A DNA stretch of 64,000 nt from Chloroflexi bacterium 44-23 (GTDB lineage Bacteria; Chloroflexota; Anaerolineae; Anaerolineales; Anaerolineaceae). Location of the stretch: positions 82,922 to 146,921 of the forward strand of contig MKUW01000001.1 in assembly GCA_001899005.1 (NCBI GenBank), given 5' to 3'. Below the pieces are notes generated by a model. It did no database searches, was not told the DNA's origin, and saw only the letters and a list, made by a program, of their open reading frames with translations. Both the position numbers and the translations under genes were made by a program. How positions within the stretch are numbered: position 1 is the stretch's first letter; each line of letters begins with the position of its first letter. Below are positions 33,761 through 42,882 of the stretch, piece by piece.

Positions 33761-35320
33761 TCAGGGTTGAATTTCGACCACCACACCATTTTCAGCCCAG
33801 TTGTAAAGATCATCTGCGGCCTGCAAATCCATGATGATACAGCCGTAGGAAGCTTTTGATCCAAGCACATTTCCCCACAATCGCTTTCCGCTGGAAAGCA
33901 GGGGCAAACCATGAATTCCATTCATAAACCCTGGGACAGCTTCATAAATGCCCATAAAATGCGGCATCCAAAGATCCCAAATCGCTGCGTACGCATTCAA
34001 CTCGTGTGTCTGGATCTGAAAAACGCCTGGCAGCGTGGGCGATTTGTCCATGCCGGTGCTGATTTTATATTCAGAACGCAGCTCCCAGTTCTCATAGATC
34101 CACATATGTTGTTGAGTGATGCTGACCACCACCCGTTTATTGGGCACCACCGGGTAAGGTAGCATTTCGTTTGGTGAAGGAATAGTCAGAACCTGGCCGC
34201 GTCCAACTCCGATGATGCTGGTGCCCGGGTTGGCTTCTTGAATTTTCCAGTATGGCAATCCAACCTTGAATCCAATTCCCACCAGATTATCGCCTGTTTG
34301 AACGGTATAGGTGCTGGCACGATGGCGTAATAGTATTTCAAAGGTTTCCCCGCTTTGCCATTTTGCAGACAAACTCTCTAATGCCTGTGTACTTTCTATC
34401 TCGCGATTACCTATGCCGGTCTGCCATTCAATTAAATAGTTTTGAAATTGCTCCACATCCACTTGTAAATAGGGTTGACCCTGCGGGTCGTCGAGACGAA
34501 CCCAGTCAGCCACTAAATTTTGAGGTACATTCCAAAAAATTCGTTCATCGTTAATGGCATCATATGCAAACATTTTTAACGGTCTTTCGTAAAATGTGTT
34601 GATGTGCGCCAGTTCTGCTGACCAATCCGATATCCGCGCTGGCACTGACATGATTTTAAGTTCGAAATAACCTTGCCGTAAGGTTGCCTGTGGATCAGCG
34701 CTGATCTGAGCCAACGCGTCCGCTACGTCCAGTGTCATGCCGGCTTGTGCCCGGGTGGCTATCCAGCGGCCATCCTGCCCCAGAACCAGGCGCGAATCCT
34801 GAGGAGCACTGCTCAAGGACTGGGAAATTTGCGTTAAGGCATCTCTAGCCAGTTGTGCATTAAATACGACGACCGGTTCTACCTCGATCTGCTTGCGCCG
34901 AAACAAACGCAGCAATTCAACGATTCCATCTTCTCCCCGACCGACTTGATAGGCTTTCTGAGCGGTTGCACCAGGGTCAATCCACAAACCAAGGCTGGAT
35001 GGCGGCACCGGCCAGGTTTTTCCGCCATTGCTGAGAACAAAATTGGGAGTTTGATTCCAGAACAAATCCAGCTGCCCGGCTGCAGAACTTACCCTCTGGT
35101 TATCCAACAGCACCGCACCCGAACGTACTCCGGGAAATATTCGTTCAGTTTCTTTGTAATAAAGCGCTGTTCCACTCACTGCCAGCAGCGGCCCCAGCAG
35201 TACCAATCCAAACAACAACACAACTAGCCACCATAAGTTTAGATCCGGCATGCTTATTTTGCGCTCTTTTATTACTGGTGACAACTCGCGATTACTTTTC
35301 AACTGTGTATGGTGGAACAC
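33761..35320 (-). CDS. L,D-transpeptidase with PG-binding and LysM domains
   Basis: About 519 residues. A membrane anchor (residues ~30-52) is followed by a VanW/YoaR-type peptidoglycan-binding region with repeats (~90-300), a LysM (TYTVQTGDNLVGIGFKVGL...LTIPS, ~335-380) and a C-terminal YkuD domain. The catalytic motif is visible as HGLP and SYGCIIM (H and C). It cross-links meso-DAP residues of peptidoglycan outside the membrane. The GTG at 35320 and the ATG at 35251 (MPDLNLWW) are both possible starts; neither has a strong RBS. Confidence 0.9.
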   Translation of the reverse strand: MFHHTQLKSNRELSPVIKERKISMPDLNLWWLVVLLFGLVLLGPLLAVSGTALYYKETERIFPGVRSGAVLLDNQRVSSAAGQLDLFWNQTPNFVLSNGGKTWPVPPSSLGLWIDPGATAQKAYQVGRGEDGIVELLRLFRRKQIEVEPVVVFNAQLARDALTQISQSLSSAPQDSRLVLGQDGRWIATRAQAGMTLDVADALAQISADPQATLRQGYFELKIMSVPARISDWSAELAHINTFYERPLKMFAYDAINDERIFWNVPQNLVADWVRLDDPQGQPYLQVDVEQFQNYLIEWQTGIGNREIESTQALESLSAKWQSGETFEILLRHRASTYTVQTGDNLVGIGFKVGLPYWKIQEANPGTSIIGVGRGQVLTIPSPNEMLPYPVVPNKRVVVSITQQHMWIYENWELRSEYKISTGMDKSPTLPGVFQIQTHELNAYAAIWDLWMPHFMGIYEAVPGFMNGIHGLPLLSSGKRLWGNVLGSKASYGCIIMDLQAADDLYNWAENGVVVEIQP

Positions 35321-35497
35321 CTTTCTGTTCGAATTTTAAGCCAGGTCAAGGAATCAAAGAAGCTCTTATATCCCAGCCAACATTCAAGGAACCAAATTTT
35401 TACTGATAGTTTCCCTGGTAGATATCGATTGATGGCCTACCAGCCATTATATCAAGACGGCAAAACGTACCGCGAAGTTCCCCCTTCGGTACGGTAC

Positions 35498-37723
35498 TTA
35501 CTTGCTGCCCTTATACCAGAGCTGCTTTCCATCACTAAGCAACACAATCTGGTCGCTCATTTCCTGGGTGGGGATTAGTCGATAAGTCTCGTCCATGAAC
35601 AACGATCCATCTTCAGAGCCCACCATAATGGTTCCAACCAGCTGCCAGTCTGGATCAGGATGTCTGCCCAATACGATCTGAAAGTTACCGTACGCTAATA
35701 AGAATGTGCCGGCACCCTCGTCGTTGTTTGCTTGCGTCAGGCGCACCTCATCATCCAGAAGAAAGGCAGCACCAGGGTTAATTTGCACCATTGGAATCTG
35801 TTGCTGCTGAAGCTGGTTGACAACTTTCTGAGAAGTCTTGCTATCGGTTTGGTTAGCCAGCCAGGCCACCCGCTGTGGAGGAAAGCGCTGCAAAAGCAGG
35901 GGCAACCCCTCAAGACCTGCATTCTTTTCGCAATTAACAATCACGAGATCCAGATGGCGATCGAAAACCGGCAGCAAGGTTGCCAGGTGGTCACTGAGCT
36001 GGTTAACATCCCTGCTACAGCCCAGCACAATACGCTCACCGGAAGGCGTGATAACGAGCTGAACACTGTCGTCAGGTTTTCCCAACAGAATCACCCGCAA
36101 GTACCCATCCGCTCCGGTCAATACCGCCTGCCAGGCCAGGATAGCCACAGTCGTGAGAATCAGCAAGGCTGCCGAGGCTTTTTTTAGAGCTGTCCATTGA
36201 GGTAAGCGTATCTGTCTGACGGTGAAAAGCAGTAAGAGCACGTAAAAGAAAATCACAAAAATTACGCTGATTCGGCCACTTATTAACGTGCCGACATCAA
36301 TTCTCCCAAGCAAGGAAACCATCCGAATGGTATACGCCAGAGGTACCCAGACCAGGTATGCCAACAACTGCCCGATGGGGTGCCAGAGCAGGCCTGCGAA
36401 GACTGCCAGTCCCCCCAGCATCATAATCAATGGCTGCACTGGCAAAATAAGCGGATTGGCCAGAAATGCTGAGATGGAGATGCGTTCAAAGTGATAGAGG
36501 ATCACCGGCAGTGTGGTTACCTGGGCTGCCAATGTGAAAAGAAAATACTCGCCGACCGGTCCTTTTGTCTTTTCCACTAGCGTGTCGGGTAAATGTTGCC
36601 GGGCAACACGGGTAAACCATTCGGCCATTCGATCGGCATATAAAACCAACCCAAACGTAGCCGCCACCGATAATTGAAAGCCGGCATCCCATAGATAAAG
36701 CGGATTAAAGACGCACAGAATGGCGACTGTCACCACCAGGGTGAAGGGTCCCGCCTGTTTTCGCCCGATCAAATGGGCTGTCATGGCCAGACTGCTCATC
36801 AGTGCAGCCCGTATGACACCCGGGGCTGCCCCCACCAGGATGGTGTATAACGATATGGTGATGATTGCCAGCAGCAATGCCCACCAGAGTGAAAACCGTT
36901 TACGTAAGAGTTGTAAAGTCAACCCGGCCAGCAGGGTCATGTTGTAGCCCGAGATGGCCACAATATGAGCGGTTCCTGTCTTTTGAAAAGCAAGTTCGAG
37001 TGAGGCGGGGATATCATTCTCAATCCCTAACAATATGCCGCTCAACAAACCGGCAGAAGGCTGCGGCAAAAACTGATTGATCAGGTCATAAGCCTTTTTA
37101 CGCAGGCTATAAATCCCGGCCAGAAGGCGGCTGCCGTGTTCTCCTTCAACCAGCTTAATGTAGGGAAAGGTCATCATTGAATAAATTTTACGCTGAGCCA
37201 GGTAATCCCGGTACGAGAACGCTGGTTGATCTTCAGGCTGGCTGAGGCTGCCGCGTATGCGCACCAGGTCTCCGTACTGCCAGTTGGAAGGCTGGGTGTG
37301 TATGATTACTTTACCGGTGACATTTCGATCGATCCCATTGCCCTGGATGGCACGTGAACAAACGATCAGGGTGATACTCTTTTCTTTAAGCTGAGGATCC
37401 TGACAGATCACGCCTTCGATGTTGACCACGCCGCGATTGTTATAATAGGCGAGTTCGTTTTCTCCGGCTGTCCGGGTGGCCAGCGAATAACGGGCAGCAC
37501 CCAGTAGCAGGCAGCTGAGCAATAAAACCACATTTATCGGCAGCTTACCCCGCAAATTGAAGTAAGCGGTAAAGCACCTGTTCAGAACAAAATCCAACCC
37601 CACCAACAGGAATGCAACAATTACCAGCCAGCCGAATGCCGTACCACGCAAACCCAGCCATCCCGCTCCAATGATACCGGTGATGAATGCCAAAGAAATC
37701 CAAAAGAGCACAAGACGGCGCAT
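35498..37723 (-). CDS. comEC: DNA internalisation-related competence protein ComEC
   Basis: A 741-residue membrane protein. Order: two N-terminal membrane helices, the DUF4131 OB-like domain (residues ~50-190), the Competence channel domain with the conserved HIVAISGYNMTLLAGL (~250), many membrane helices, and a C-terminal metallo-beta-lactamase-like domain (~580-740). The last is degenerate: the segment that should hold HxHxDH reads LVIVNCEKNAGLEGLP, so no metal or nuclease site. It would act as the DNA translocation channel of natural transformation. No comEA or comFC is adjacent. An M at the very start has no clear RBS. Confidence 0.88.
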   Translation of the reverse strand: MRRLVLFWISLAFITGIIGAGWLGLRGTAFGWLVIVAFLLVGLDFVLNRCFTAYFNLRGKLPINVVLLLSCLLLGAARYSLATRTAGENELAYYNNRGVVNIEGVICQDPQLKEKSITLIVCSRAIQGNGIDRNVTGKVIIHTQPSNWQYGDLVRIRGSLSQPEDQPAFSYRDYLAQRKIYSMMTFPYIKLVEGEHGSRLLAGIYSLRKKAYDLINQFLPQPSAGLLSGILLGIENDIPASLELAFQKTGTAHIVAISGYNMTLLAGLTLQLLRKRFSLWWALLLAIITISLYTILVGAAPGVIRAALMSSLAMTAHLIGRKQAGPFTLVVTVAILCVFNPLYLWDAGFQLSVAATFGLVLYADRMAEWFTRVARQHLPDTLVEKTKGPVGEYFLFTLAAQVTTLPVILYHFERISISAFLANPLILPVQPLIMMLGGLAVFAGLLWHPIGQLLAYLVWVPLAYTIRMVSLLGRIDVGTLISGRISVIFVIFFYVLLLLFTVRQIRLPQWTALKKASAALLILTTVAILAWQAVLTGADGYLRVILLGKPDDSVQLVITPSGERIVLGCSRDVNQLSDHLATLLPVFDRHLDLVIVNCEKNAGLEGLPLLLQRFPPQRVAWLANQTDSKTSQKVVNQLQQQQIPMVQINPGAAFLLDDEVRLTQANNDEGAGTFLLAYGNFQIVLGRHPDPDWQLVGTIMVGSEDGSLFMDETYRLIPTQEMSDQIVLLSDGKQLWYKGSK

Positions 37724-37808
37724 TTAATTCAACTTTCAGAAAAAAGCTGGTTATTGTTGAACAAGCAATATAAGCGTCTTCATTGACCCCAACAGGTCAG
37801 TTTATATT

Positions 37809-38183
37809 CTACACGTCCGCAGCTTCCTCAACAATCTCGCTTTCGGATTCTTCTCCGCGAAATTCAAGTATCTGGATATTGCTGGTGACTACCTTGGTAA
37901 AGTAGCGTGTTTCTCCCTGACTTTCGTAGCGGTCTGTTTTCAAGCGGCCTTCCAAATACACCAGTTGTCCTTTATGGGCGTACTTCTGACAAATATCGGC
38001 CAACCTGCCCCAGCTCTCAACCTGAAACCAGTCGGTTTCATGCTGCGGGGTTCCATCGGCAGCCCGCCAACGATGATCTACGGCCAGTGAAAAATTACAG
38101 ACCTTTGAGCCGCCCGATGTCGTGCGCACTTCAGGGTCTTTCCCCAAACGACCAATAAGTTGAACTTTATTCAGTGACGCCAT
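37809..38183 (-). CDS. ssb: Single-stranded DNA-binding protein (no acidic tip)
   Basis: About 124 residues: an OB-fold (LNKVQLIGRLGKDPEVRTTSGGSKVCNFSLAV, WFQVESWGRLADICQKYAHKGQLVYLEGRLKTDRYE). The C-terminus ends in EEAADV rather than the DDxIPF peptide that recruits partner proteins, so it may be a specialised SSB. AGGAGG before the ATG at 38183 favours that start over GTG 38186. The second SSB, with a normal tip, is at 59802-60212. Located at the edge of the putative oriC region. Confidence 0.93.
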   Translation of the reverse strand: MASLNKVQLIGRLGKDPEVRTTSGGSKVCNFSLAVDHRWRAADGTPQHETDWFQVESWGRLADICQKYAHKGQLVYLEGRLKTDRYESQGETRYFTKVVTSNIQILEFRGEESESEIVEEAADV

Positions 38184-38370
38184 CACAGCCTCCTAACAAA
38201 TATTATTATGGTATATTAAGATGATTGAACGCAAGCTTTGTGGGGAGCAGTGAATCTGCTTTTCTTCTTTCCACACCCGCATTTCTCACTGCTTTTTACT
38301 ACAAAGTTTAGTTTATTTAATATATTTTCCCTGTCAAGTCAACTATGGGGACCAAATTAGCGGAGAATAC

Positions 38371-39003
38371 ATGTATTTTGCAATCGAAGGTGTTATCGGC
38401 GTTGGAAAAACTACGCTTGCGCGTTTGTTGCAGCCGGCATTTGAGGCAAATCTTTTGTTGGAAGTTTTCGAAGAAAACCCCTTTCTAAGTAGCTTTTATG
38501 GCGATCGGGCATTGTACGCCTTCCAGACTCAGATGTTTTTCCTGCTTTCGCGCTACCGCCAACAAAATAATGCTGTTCCAACCTTATTAAAAGAGCCCCA
38601 CCACCTGATCAGCGACTATACTTTTGCCAAGGATTCTCTCTTTGCGCGCATCAATATGAAGGGTGATGAACTTGAAATGTATTTTCGGTTGCATGAAGCC
38701 CTGGCTGAAAAAATTCCCACTCCTGACTTGATGGTCTATCTACGTGCTGAAACCCGCACTTTGATGCAGCGCATCGCCATGCGTGATCGTCCATACGAGC
38801 GTTCAATGGAACAAAATTATATTCAAGAGCTGAATGAAGCCTACGATGATTACTTTATCAACCAGAAACTAAACATGCCCGTGCTGATTGTTGATAGTAA
38901 CAATCTAGACTTTGTTCGCAATCCTGATGATCTATCCTGGATCGAGAACCGTATTCGCCAAATGCTACAACTACCTCCTTACCAACCAGCATTACCCATG
39001 TAA
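38371..39003 (+). CDS. Deoxynucleoside kinase (dAK/dGK/dCK family)
   Basis: A 210-residue kinase that phosphorylates a deoxynucleoside in salvage. P-loop GVIGVGKTTL near residue 8, the base/sugar site with EN-P and DYTF-K region, and the lid motif RDRPYERSM. A second kinase of the same family is encoded at 40888-41562 on the other strand, so the two bracket the SpoVS gene and the candidate oriC. B. subtilis has a comparable dgk/dck pair. GGAG sits 5 nt before the ATG. Exact substrate is not known. Confidence 0.9.
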   Translation: MYFAIEGVIGVGKTTLARLLQPAFEANLLLEVFEENPFLSSFYGDRALYAFQTQMFFLLSRYRQQNNAVPTLLKEPHHLISDYTFAKDSLFARINMKGDELEMYFRLHEALAEKIPTPDLMVYLRAETRTLMQRIAMRDRPYERSMEQNYIQELNEAYDDYFINQKLNMPVLIVDSNNLDFVRNPDDLSWIENRIRQMLQLPPYQPALPM

Positions 39004-39030
39004 CCACGTCAGGCAAAAGGAAATAAAGAG

Positions 39031-40062
39031 ATGAGAGTAACCCGCGACCTTCTCCTCAAAGCAGCCCGCACTGCCGTTCAACAGCGCACCTTGCGCGATA
39101 AACGCATCGTCTGTGCATACCTGACTGGATCATTGATCGATGATCTGCCTTTGCTGGGCGGCACAGCGGATATTGATCTCGTTTTTGTGCATGACAGCCC
39201 ACCCGCAAAACCACGTGAGGTTGTCCGGCTGACCCCTGATGTTCACCTTGATCTTGCCCATCATGACCAGCGCCTTTATAACCAGCCGCGTGAATTGCGT
39301 CTGAACCCATGGGTTGGATCCTATCTTGTCAAGGATCCAATTGTTCTGCATGGCACCCAGCACTGGTTTGAGTTTGTTCAGGCGACCGTCTTCTCCCGCT
39401 TTTACCAGCCGGAGAGCGTCATAGGTCGTGCACAGCCGCTGGCTGATAAAGCCCGCCAAACCTGGCTGGATTTCCAACTTGATCCTCAGGAACCGGGTGC
39501 GGATCGAATCTGGCTTTATTTGCAGGCTTTGGAGAACGCAGCCAACGCTGTAGCATTATTGAATGGTCCTCCACTAACTGAGCGGCGTTTTCTGCTGCAA
39601 TTTCCGGAGCGGATGAGTGAATTGGGCTACCCGGGTCTGGCTGCCGGGCTGGTTGACCTTTTAGGAGACTCCCTTCCCGATGAGTCTGTACTGCAACAAT
39701 GGCAGAGCGATTGGCAGAAAGCAATGCAACAGGCCGGCTCCCTTCCCGATTGCCCCATCAATCTTAACCCTATCCGTCACCCTTATTTTTTTAGGGCGGT
39801 TGAAGCATTGGCACATGATCAACCGGCAGCCGCCCTGTGGATCATGCAGAGGACCTGGACACAGGCTATTTTATCTTCCCCAAAAATGAAACCCTCCATA
39901 GAGGTCTGGGAGAAAAGTTTTGCACAGCTGGGTTTGATGGGAAGCGCTTTTCAAACCCGTCTGAATGCCCTCGATCTTTTTCTCGACCAGGTCGAAGTAA
40001 TTATTGAGAAATGGGCTGAAATTAATGGACTGGACCTCAATTTGGTTCAAGAAGTACTCTGA
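39031..40062 (+). CDS. Nucleotidyltransferase-domain protein of unknown substrate
   Basis: About 343 residues. The N-terminal domain shows the Pol-beta nucleotidyltransferase fold signature: YLTGSLIDDLPLLGGTADID (GS followed by DxD at the expected distance) and VHLDLAH (third Asp). The remaining ~220 residues are helical (HEPN-like character is possible but no RxxxxH motif is seen). It would transfer a nucleotide to a protein, RNA or small molecule. It follows the kinase gene by 27 nt, and the candidate oriC lies right after its stop. Confidence 0.72.
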   Translation: MRVTRDLLLKAARTAVQQRTLRDKRIVCAYLTGSLIDDLPLLGGTADIDLVFVHDSPPAKPREVVRLTPDVHLDLAHHDQRLYNQPRELRLNPWVGSYLVKDPIVLHGTQHWFEFVQATVFSRFYQPESVIGRAQPLADKARQTWLDFQLDPQEPGADRIWLYLQALENAANAVALLNGPPLTERRFLLQFPERMSELGYPGLAAGLVDLLGDSLPDESVLQQWQSDWQKAMQQAGSLPDCPINLNPIRHPYFFRAVEALAHDQPAAALWIMQRTWTQAILSSPKMKPSIEVWEKSFAQLGLMGSAFQTRLNALDLFLDQVEVIIEKWAEINGLDLNLVQEVL

Positions 40063-40630
40063 ATTTGTGGATAAAGTCTAAAAATCTGTGGGTAAAATAA
40101 TCTAAATTGGGGAAAGTAAAAGTATATCTTTAGGTACCTTCACCGAACATGCAGGGGTAGTTTTTTAAAACATACCACATATAGGGTTTCCCCCAAAATA
40201 CCTGAAAAACTGTGGATAAATTATAAAATATATCCTTTTTTTCTACACAGAGCTGGCTGGAGAATAAAATTGTTTTGATACCTATATAGAGGAAGGAATT
40301 ATTCAAATCCCGCCACATATAGCGTTTTCTTAACAACAAAACCGCTTTATCCACCTTTCCACAGCCCCTACTACGAATACTATTCCATTAACATCAATGG
40401 TGATATGTAAGGATTATTGATCTCCTCTTAACAAAACCTGTGGTTTCACTTTTTTTTTGTCATTAAAAAAAAAGCCTGCTTGCTTGTTTTTTGTCGTTTA
40501 TTCTTGTACAATTTATATTGAAAATAAAAAGAAAAAACCCCTTATATAATAAAAAAGAATAGCAGAGAAAACCATTCATTAACCGTAGTACAGATAGACA
40601 TGGAAAGGGAATTAACAAGGGAGAGCTTCA
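40063..40630. other. oriC: Candidate chromosome origin (oriC): AT-rich intergenic region with DnaA boxes
   Basis: 568 nt with no frame of note. Perfect DnaA boxes (TTATCCACA or its complement TGTGGATAA) at 40066-40074 and 40211-40219; one-mismatch boxes at 40087-40095 (TGTGGGTAA) and 40347-40355 (TTATCCACC). Two perfect 9-mers within 150 bp are not expected by chance. A long A/T tract (40445-40560) would fit a duplex-unwinding element. The site lies 8 kb from two perfect parS sites. Against: no dnaA or dnaN here, and gene directions do not diverge. Confidence 0.7.
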
Positions 40631-40891
40631 ATGGATGTAATCAAAGTTAAAGCCACTTCCCGCACAGCTGCTGTCGCAGGAGCAATAGCCGGTGTCGTCC
40701 GTGAACATAATCGTGCTGAGGTACAGGCAATTGGGGCAGGAGCAATAAATCAATCGGTCAAAGCTCTGGTTTTGGCCACCGGGTATCTGGCGGAAGACGG
40801 AATCAATGTCGTTTGTATTCCACAATTTGTGGATGTTGATATTGATGGAAAAGTACGAACTGCCATTAAGTTAATTGTAGAACCGCGCTAG
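40631..40891 (+). CDS. spoVS: Stage V sporulation protein S (SpoVS)
   Basis: An 86-residue protein matching SpoVS almost throughout: MDVIKVKATSRTAAVAGAIAGVVREH, then AEVQAIGAGAINQSVKALVLATGYL and DIDGKVRTAIKLIVEPR. SpoVS has an Alba-like fold and is thought to bind nucleic acid; it is spread in Thermus/Deinococcus, Chloroflexota and firmicutes, also in non-sporulating lineages. GGGAG 8 nt before the ATG is good. Its stop overlaps the stop of the convergent kinase gene by 4 nt. Next to the candidate oriC. Confidence 0.96.
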   Translation: MDVIKVKATSRTAAVAGAIAGVVREHNRAEVQAIGAGAINQSVKALVLATGYLAEDGINVVCIPQFVDVDIDGKVRTAIKLIVEPR

Positions 40892-41562
40892 ATTTCTATA
40901 TCTTCACTCGAATCCAACAGTTCAATGGGGGCAAAGATTACTTCTTCTTTACCGGTTAGTTTTTCCTGCACTTTTTTCAAAATAAGAGCCAGATGACGGG
41001 GGTGAGCCACAAAATCCAACGCATCGGCTGGTATCGTTAATACCGGACAGAACCGAAAATTTGAAATCCATTCTTCGTAAAGAACATTTAATTGTGCCAG
41101 GTATTCCCGCTTAATAGAACGCTCGTAACTGCGATTTCGAATACGAATACGACTGATTAATGTGTCTTCTGATGCACGTAAATAGATAACCAGATCGGGT
41201 GGTGGTAGAAAATCGGCCAGAGTCTCATAGAGTGAGTGATAGGTTTGATAATCACGGCTGCTCATCTTGCCTTGCAGAAAAAGGTTACGCGCAAAGATTT
41301 CGGCATCCTCGTAAATACTGCGATCCTGAATTACGGAACCATTAAAGCGAATCAATTCCTGGTGAATACGCAGGCGGTGGGTCAGGAAAAAAATCTGTGA
41401 GTGAAAACTCCAGGCATTCATGTTTTCATAAAAGTCGGAAATGTAAGGGTTCTCTGTGACAGGTTCATAGAAGGGCTCCCAATTCATGTAAGTGCATATT
41501 TTTTGAACCAACGTCGATTTGCCAACCCCAATGTTACCGGCTACCGCTATATATTTTTTCAT
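40888..41562 (-). CDS. Deoxynucleoside kinase (second copy)
   Basis: About 224 residues. P-loop GNIGVGKSTL near the N-terminus, then ENPYISDFYEN, DRSIYEDAEIFARN (DRS) and the lid RNRSYERSI: all family motifs. The DRS motif is present here but replaced in the other copy (DYTFAKD), so the two probably differ in substrate, as dGK and dAK/dCK do in B. subtilis. ATG 41562 is preferred to 41580, since GGAG is 7 nt upstream of it. The convergent neighbour is spoVS (4-nt overlap). Confidence 0.9.
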   Translation of the reverse strand: MKKYIAVAGNIGVGKSTLVQKICTYMNWEPFYEPVTENPYISDFYENMNAWSFHSQIFFLTHRLRIHQELIRFNGSVIQDRSIYEDAEIFARNLFLQGKMSSRDYQTYHSLYETLADFLPPPDLVIYLRASEDTLISRIRIRNRSYERSIKREYLAQLNVLYEEWISNFRFCPVLTIPADALDFVAHPRHLALILKKVQEKLTGKEEVIFAPIELLDSSEDIEI

Positions 41563-41701
41563 CTTCGTTCTCCGCTTCAATAAATATAGGCTAATTAAAG
41601 CCTAGAAAACAGAAAAAAGAAATAGTCTTTCGATAAGGAAACAGAGTAAGGCTTATTAATTGTGGGTATAAAACCACAAGAACAGAAAAATTCGTGTGGA
41701 T

Positions 41702-42379
41702 CTATTCCAGATTGAGCAAATGTCCATTTTGCTTGAGCCATTTGCGCCGCAGTTTATAATCCGGAACGATCTCTTCAACCCGTTTCCAAAAGGTCTGGCT
41801 GTGATTGGGTATCACGGTGTGAACCAGTTCATGAATGATGACGTACTCAATAATTTCCAAGGGTGCCATCACCAGACGCCAGCTGAAGTTAATCGATCCC
41901 CTTGAGCTGCACGAACCCCAGCGGGTTTTGGCTGAGGTGATGCGCAGCTTTTTGAAAGAAAAGTTATGCTGTTGCGCCAGCTGAAGAGCTCGTTCTGAAA
42001 ACAGGTTGGCTGCCCGGGCTTTGTACCACTTTTCAAAAACTGTTTTCGCCGTTACTTGTTTGTCTTTATTCAATAGAAAATGGCTATTTAACACCAGAGC
42101 GGGGTGTTGTTTCTGCGTGAGTTGTAAGCAGAAAGTCTGCCCTAAGTAAAGAAATTTCTCTCCCTCCGTGAAGTGGTGAACCATATTGGCAGGCGGCAGG
42201 GCTTTCATTTTTTGGCGTTGTTTTTCAACCCAGGCGCTATTCTGCTGGACGAAATCCATGATGCTGCGCTGGCTGGTACGTAGAGGAGCCCGCACGATTA
42301 AACGTCCGTCACGCAACACAATCAGTGCGATCGATTTGCGCCGTGTGCGGATGATTTCATTGATTTCGAGGCTGGCCAT
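41702..42379 (-). CDS. YgjP/DUF45-family zinc-metallohydrolase
   Basis: About 225 residues. TRWGSCSSRGSINFSWRL, then EYVIIHELVHTVIPNHSQTFWKRV: the family's zinc-binding HExxH and the distal NHSxxFW are intact. The M48-like/YgjP group is annotated as UTP pyrophosphatase or metal-dependent hydrolase and is often near type I restriction genes; none is found here. The start ATG is in place with a weak RBS. Confidence 0.9.
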   Translation of the reverse strand: MASLEINEIIRTRRKSIALIVLRDGRLIVRAPLRTSQRSIMDFVQQNSAWVEKQRQKMKALPPANMVHHFTEGEKFLYLGQTFCLQLTQKQHPALVLNSHFLLNKDKQVTAKTVFEKWYKARAANLFSERALQLAQQHNFSFKKLRITSAKTRWGSCSSRGSINFSWRLVMAPLEIIEYVIIHELVHTVIPNHSQTFWKRVEEIVPDYKLRRKWLKQNGHLLNLE

Positions 42380-42728
42380 GCGTGAATTGTAACATTGTGT
42401 GACCAGGTAAGGTGTTCATAATTCATTGTAATAAGGGCAGCTCATGCGGAAGGAAAGGAAACGCAGACGTTAATTACCAAGGGAATTCGCAGGTAATTTT
42501 AAATGTAGGGTATGTTCAGAAGCGAATGTGCCTTGCAAATGCAAATTAGAAATGTGCTAATGGCATGGTTAAAGGGGTCATGACTCCGCAGGAGCCGGTC
42601 AGACCAAAGAGAACAAATACGGTGAGATCAGCTTGGCAAATTAGTTGAAGAGCATTTTTCCTATTAAAAGGATTTTGTAACAGCAAGCTACGACCTGTCC
42701 AGGCTGACCAGCACGTAGCATGCTCAAT

Positions 42729-42754
42729 CAAAAAACGACCTGATATCAGGTCGT
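42729..42754 (-). terminator. Terminator of tRNA-Arg
   Basis: A perfect palindrome ACGACCTGAT/ATCAGGTCGT (42735-42754), followed on the - strand by TTTTTTGATTG (down to 42729). Confidence 0.8.
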
Positions 42755-42761
42755 CTGAAGG

Positions 42762-42835
42762 TGCCCCGGGCAGAACTCGAATCTGCAACCATCTGCTCCG
42801 CAAGCAGGTACTCTGTCCAATTGAGCTACCGGGGC
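42762..42835 (-). tRNA. tRNA-Arg, anticodon GCG
   Basis: Complete cloverleaf on the - strand: acceptor GCCCCGG with CCGGGGC, D-arm GCTC/GAGT with A20 present (arginine identity), anticodon loop TTGCGGA (anticodon GCG) closed by CTGC/GCAG, variable loop of five nucleotides, T-arm GCAGA-TTCGAGT-TCTGC. CCA is not fully encoded (CCT follows). A consensus promoter and a terminator surround it. GCG reading CGC/CGU directly, instead of ACG, is uncommon in bacteria. Confidence 0.92.
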
Positions 42836-42853
42836 GCTTGATTTGTGGCTAAA

Positions 42854-42882
42854 AATATACACCATTAGGGTATCTTCGTCAA
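42854..42882 (-). promoter_or_regulatory. Sigma-70 type promoter of tRNA-Arg
   Basis: On the - strand: TTGACG (-35, 42877-42882), exactly 17 bp, TATATT (-10, 42854-42859), 18 nt before the tRNA. Confidence 0.82.
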
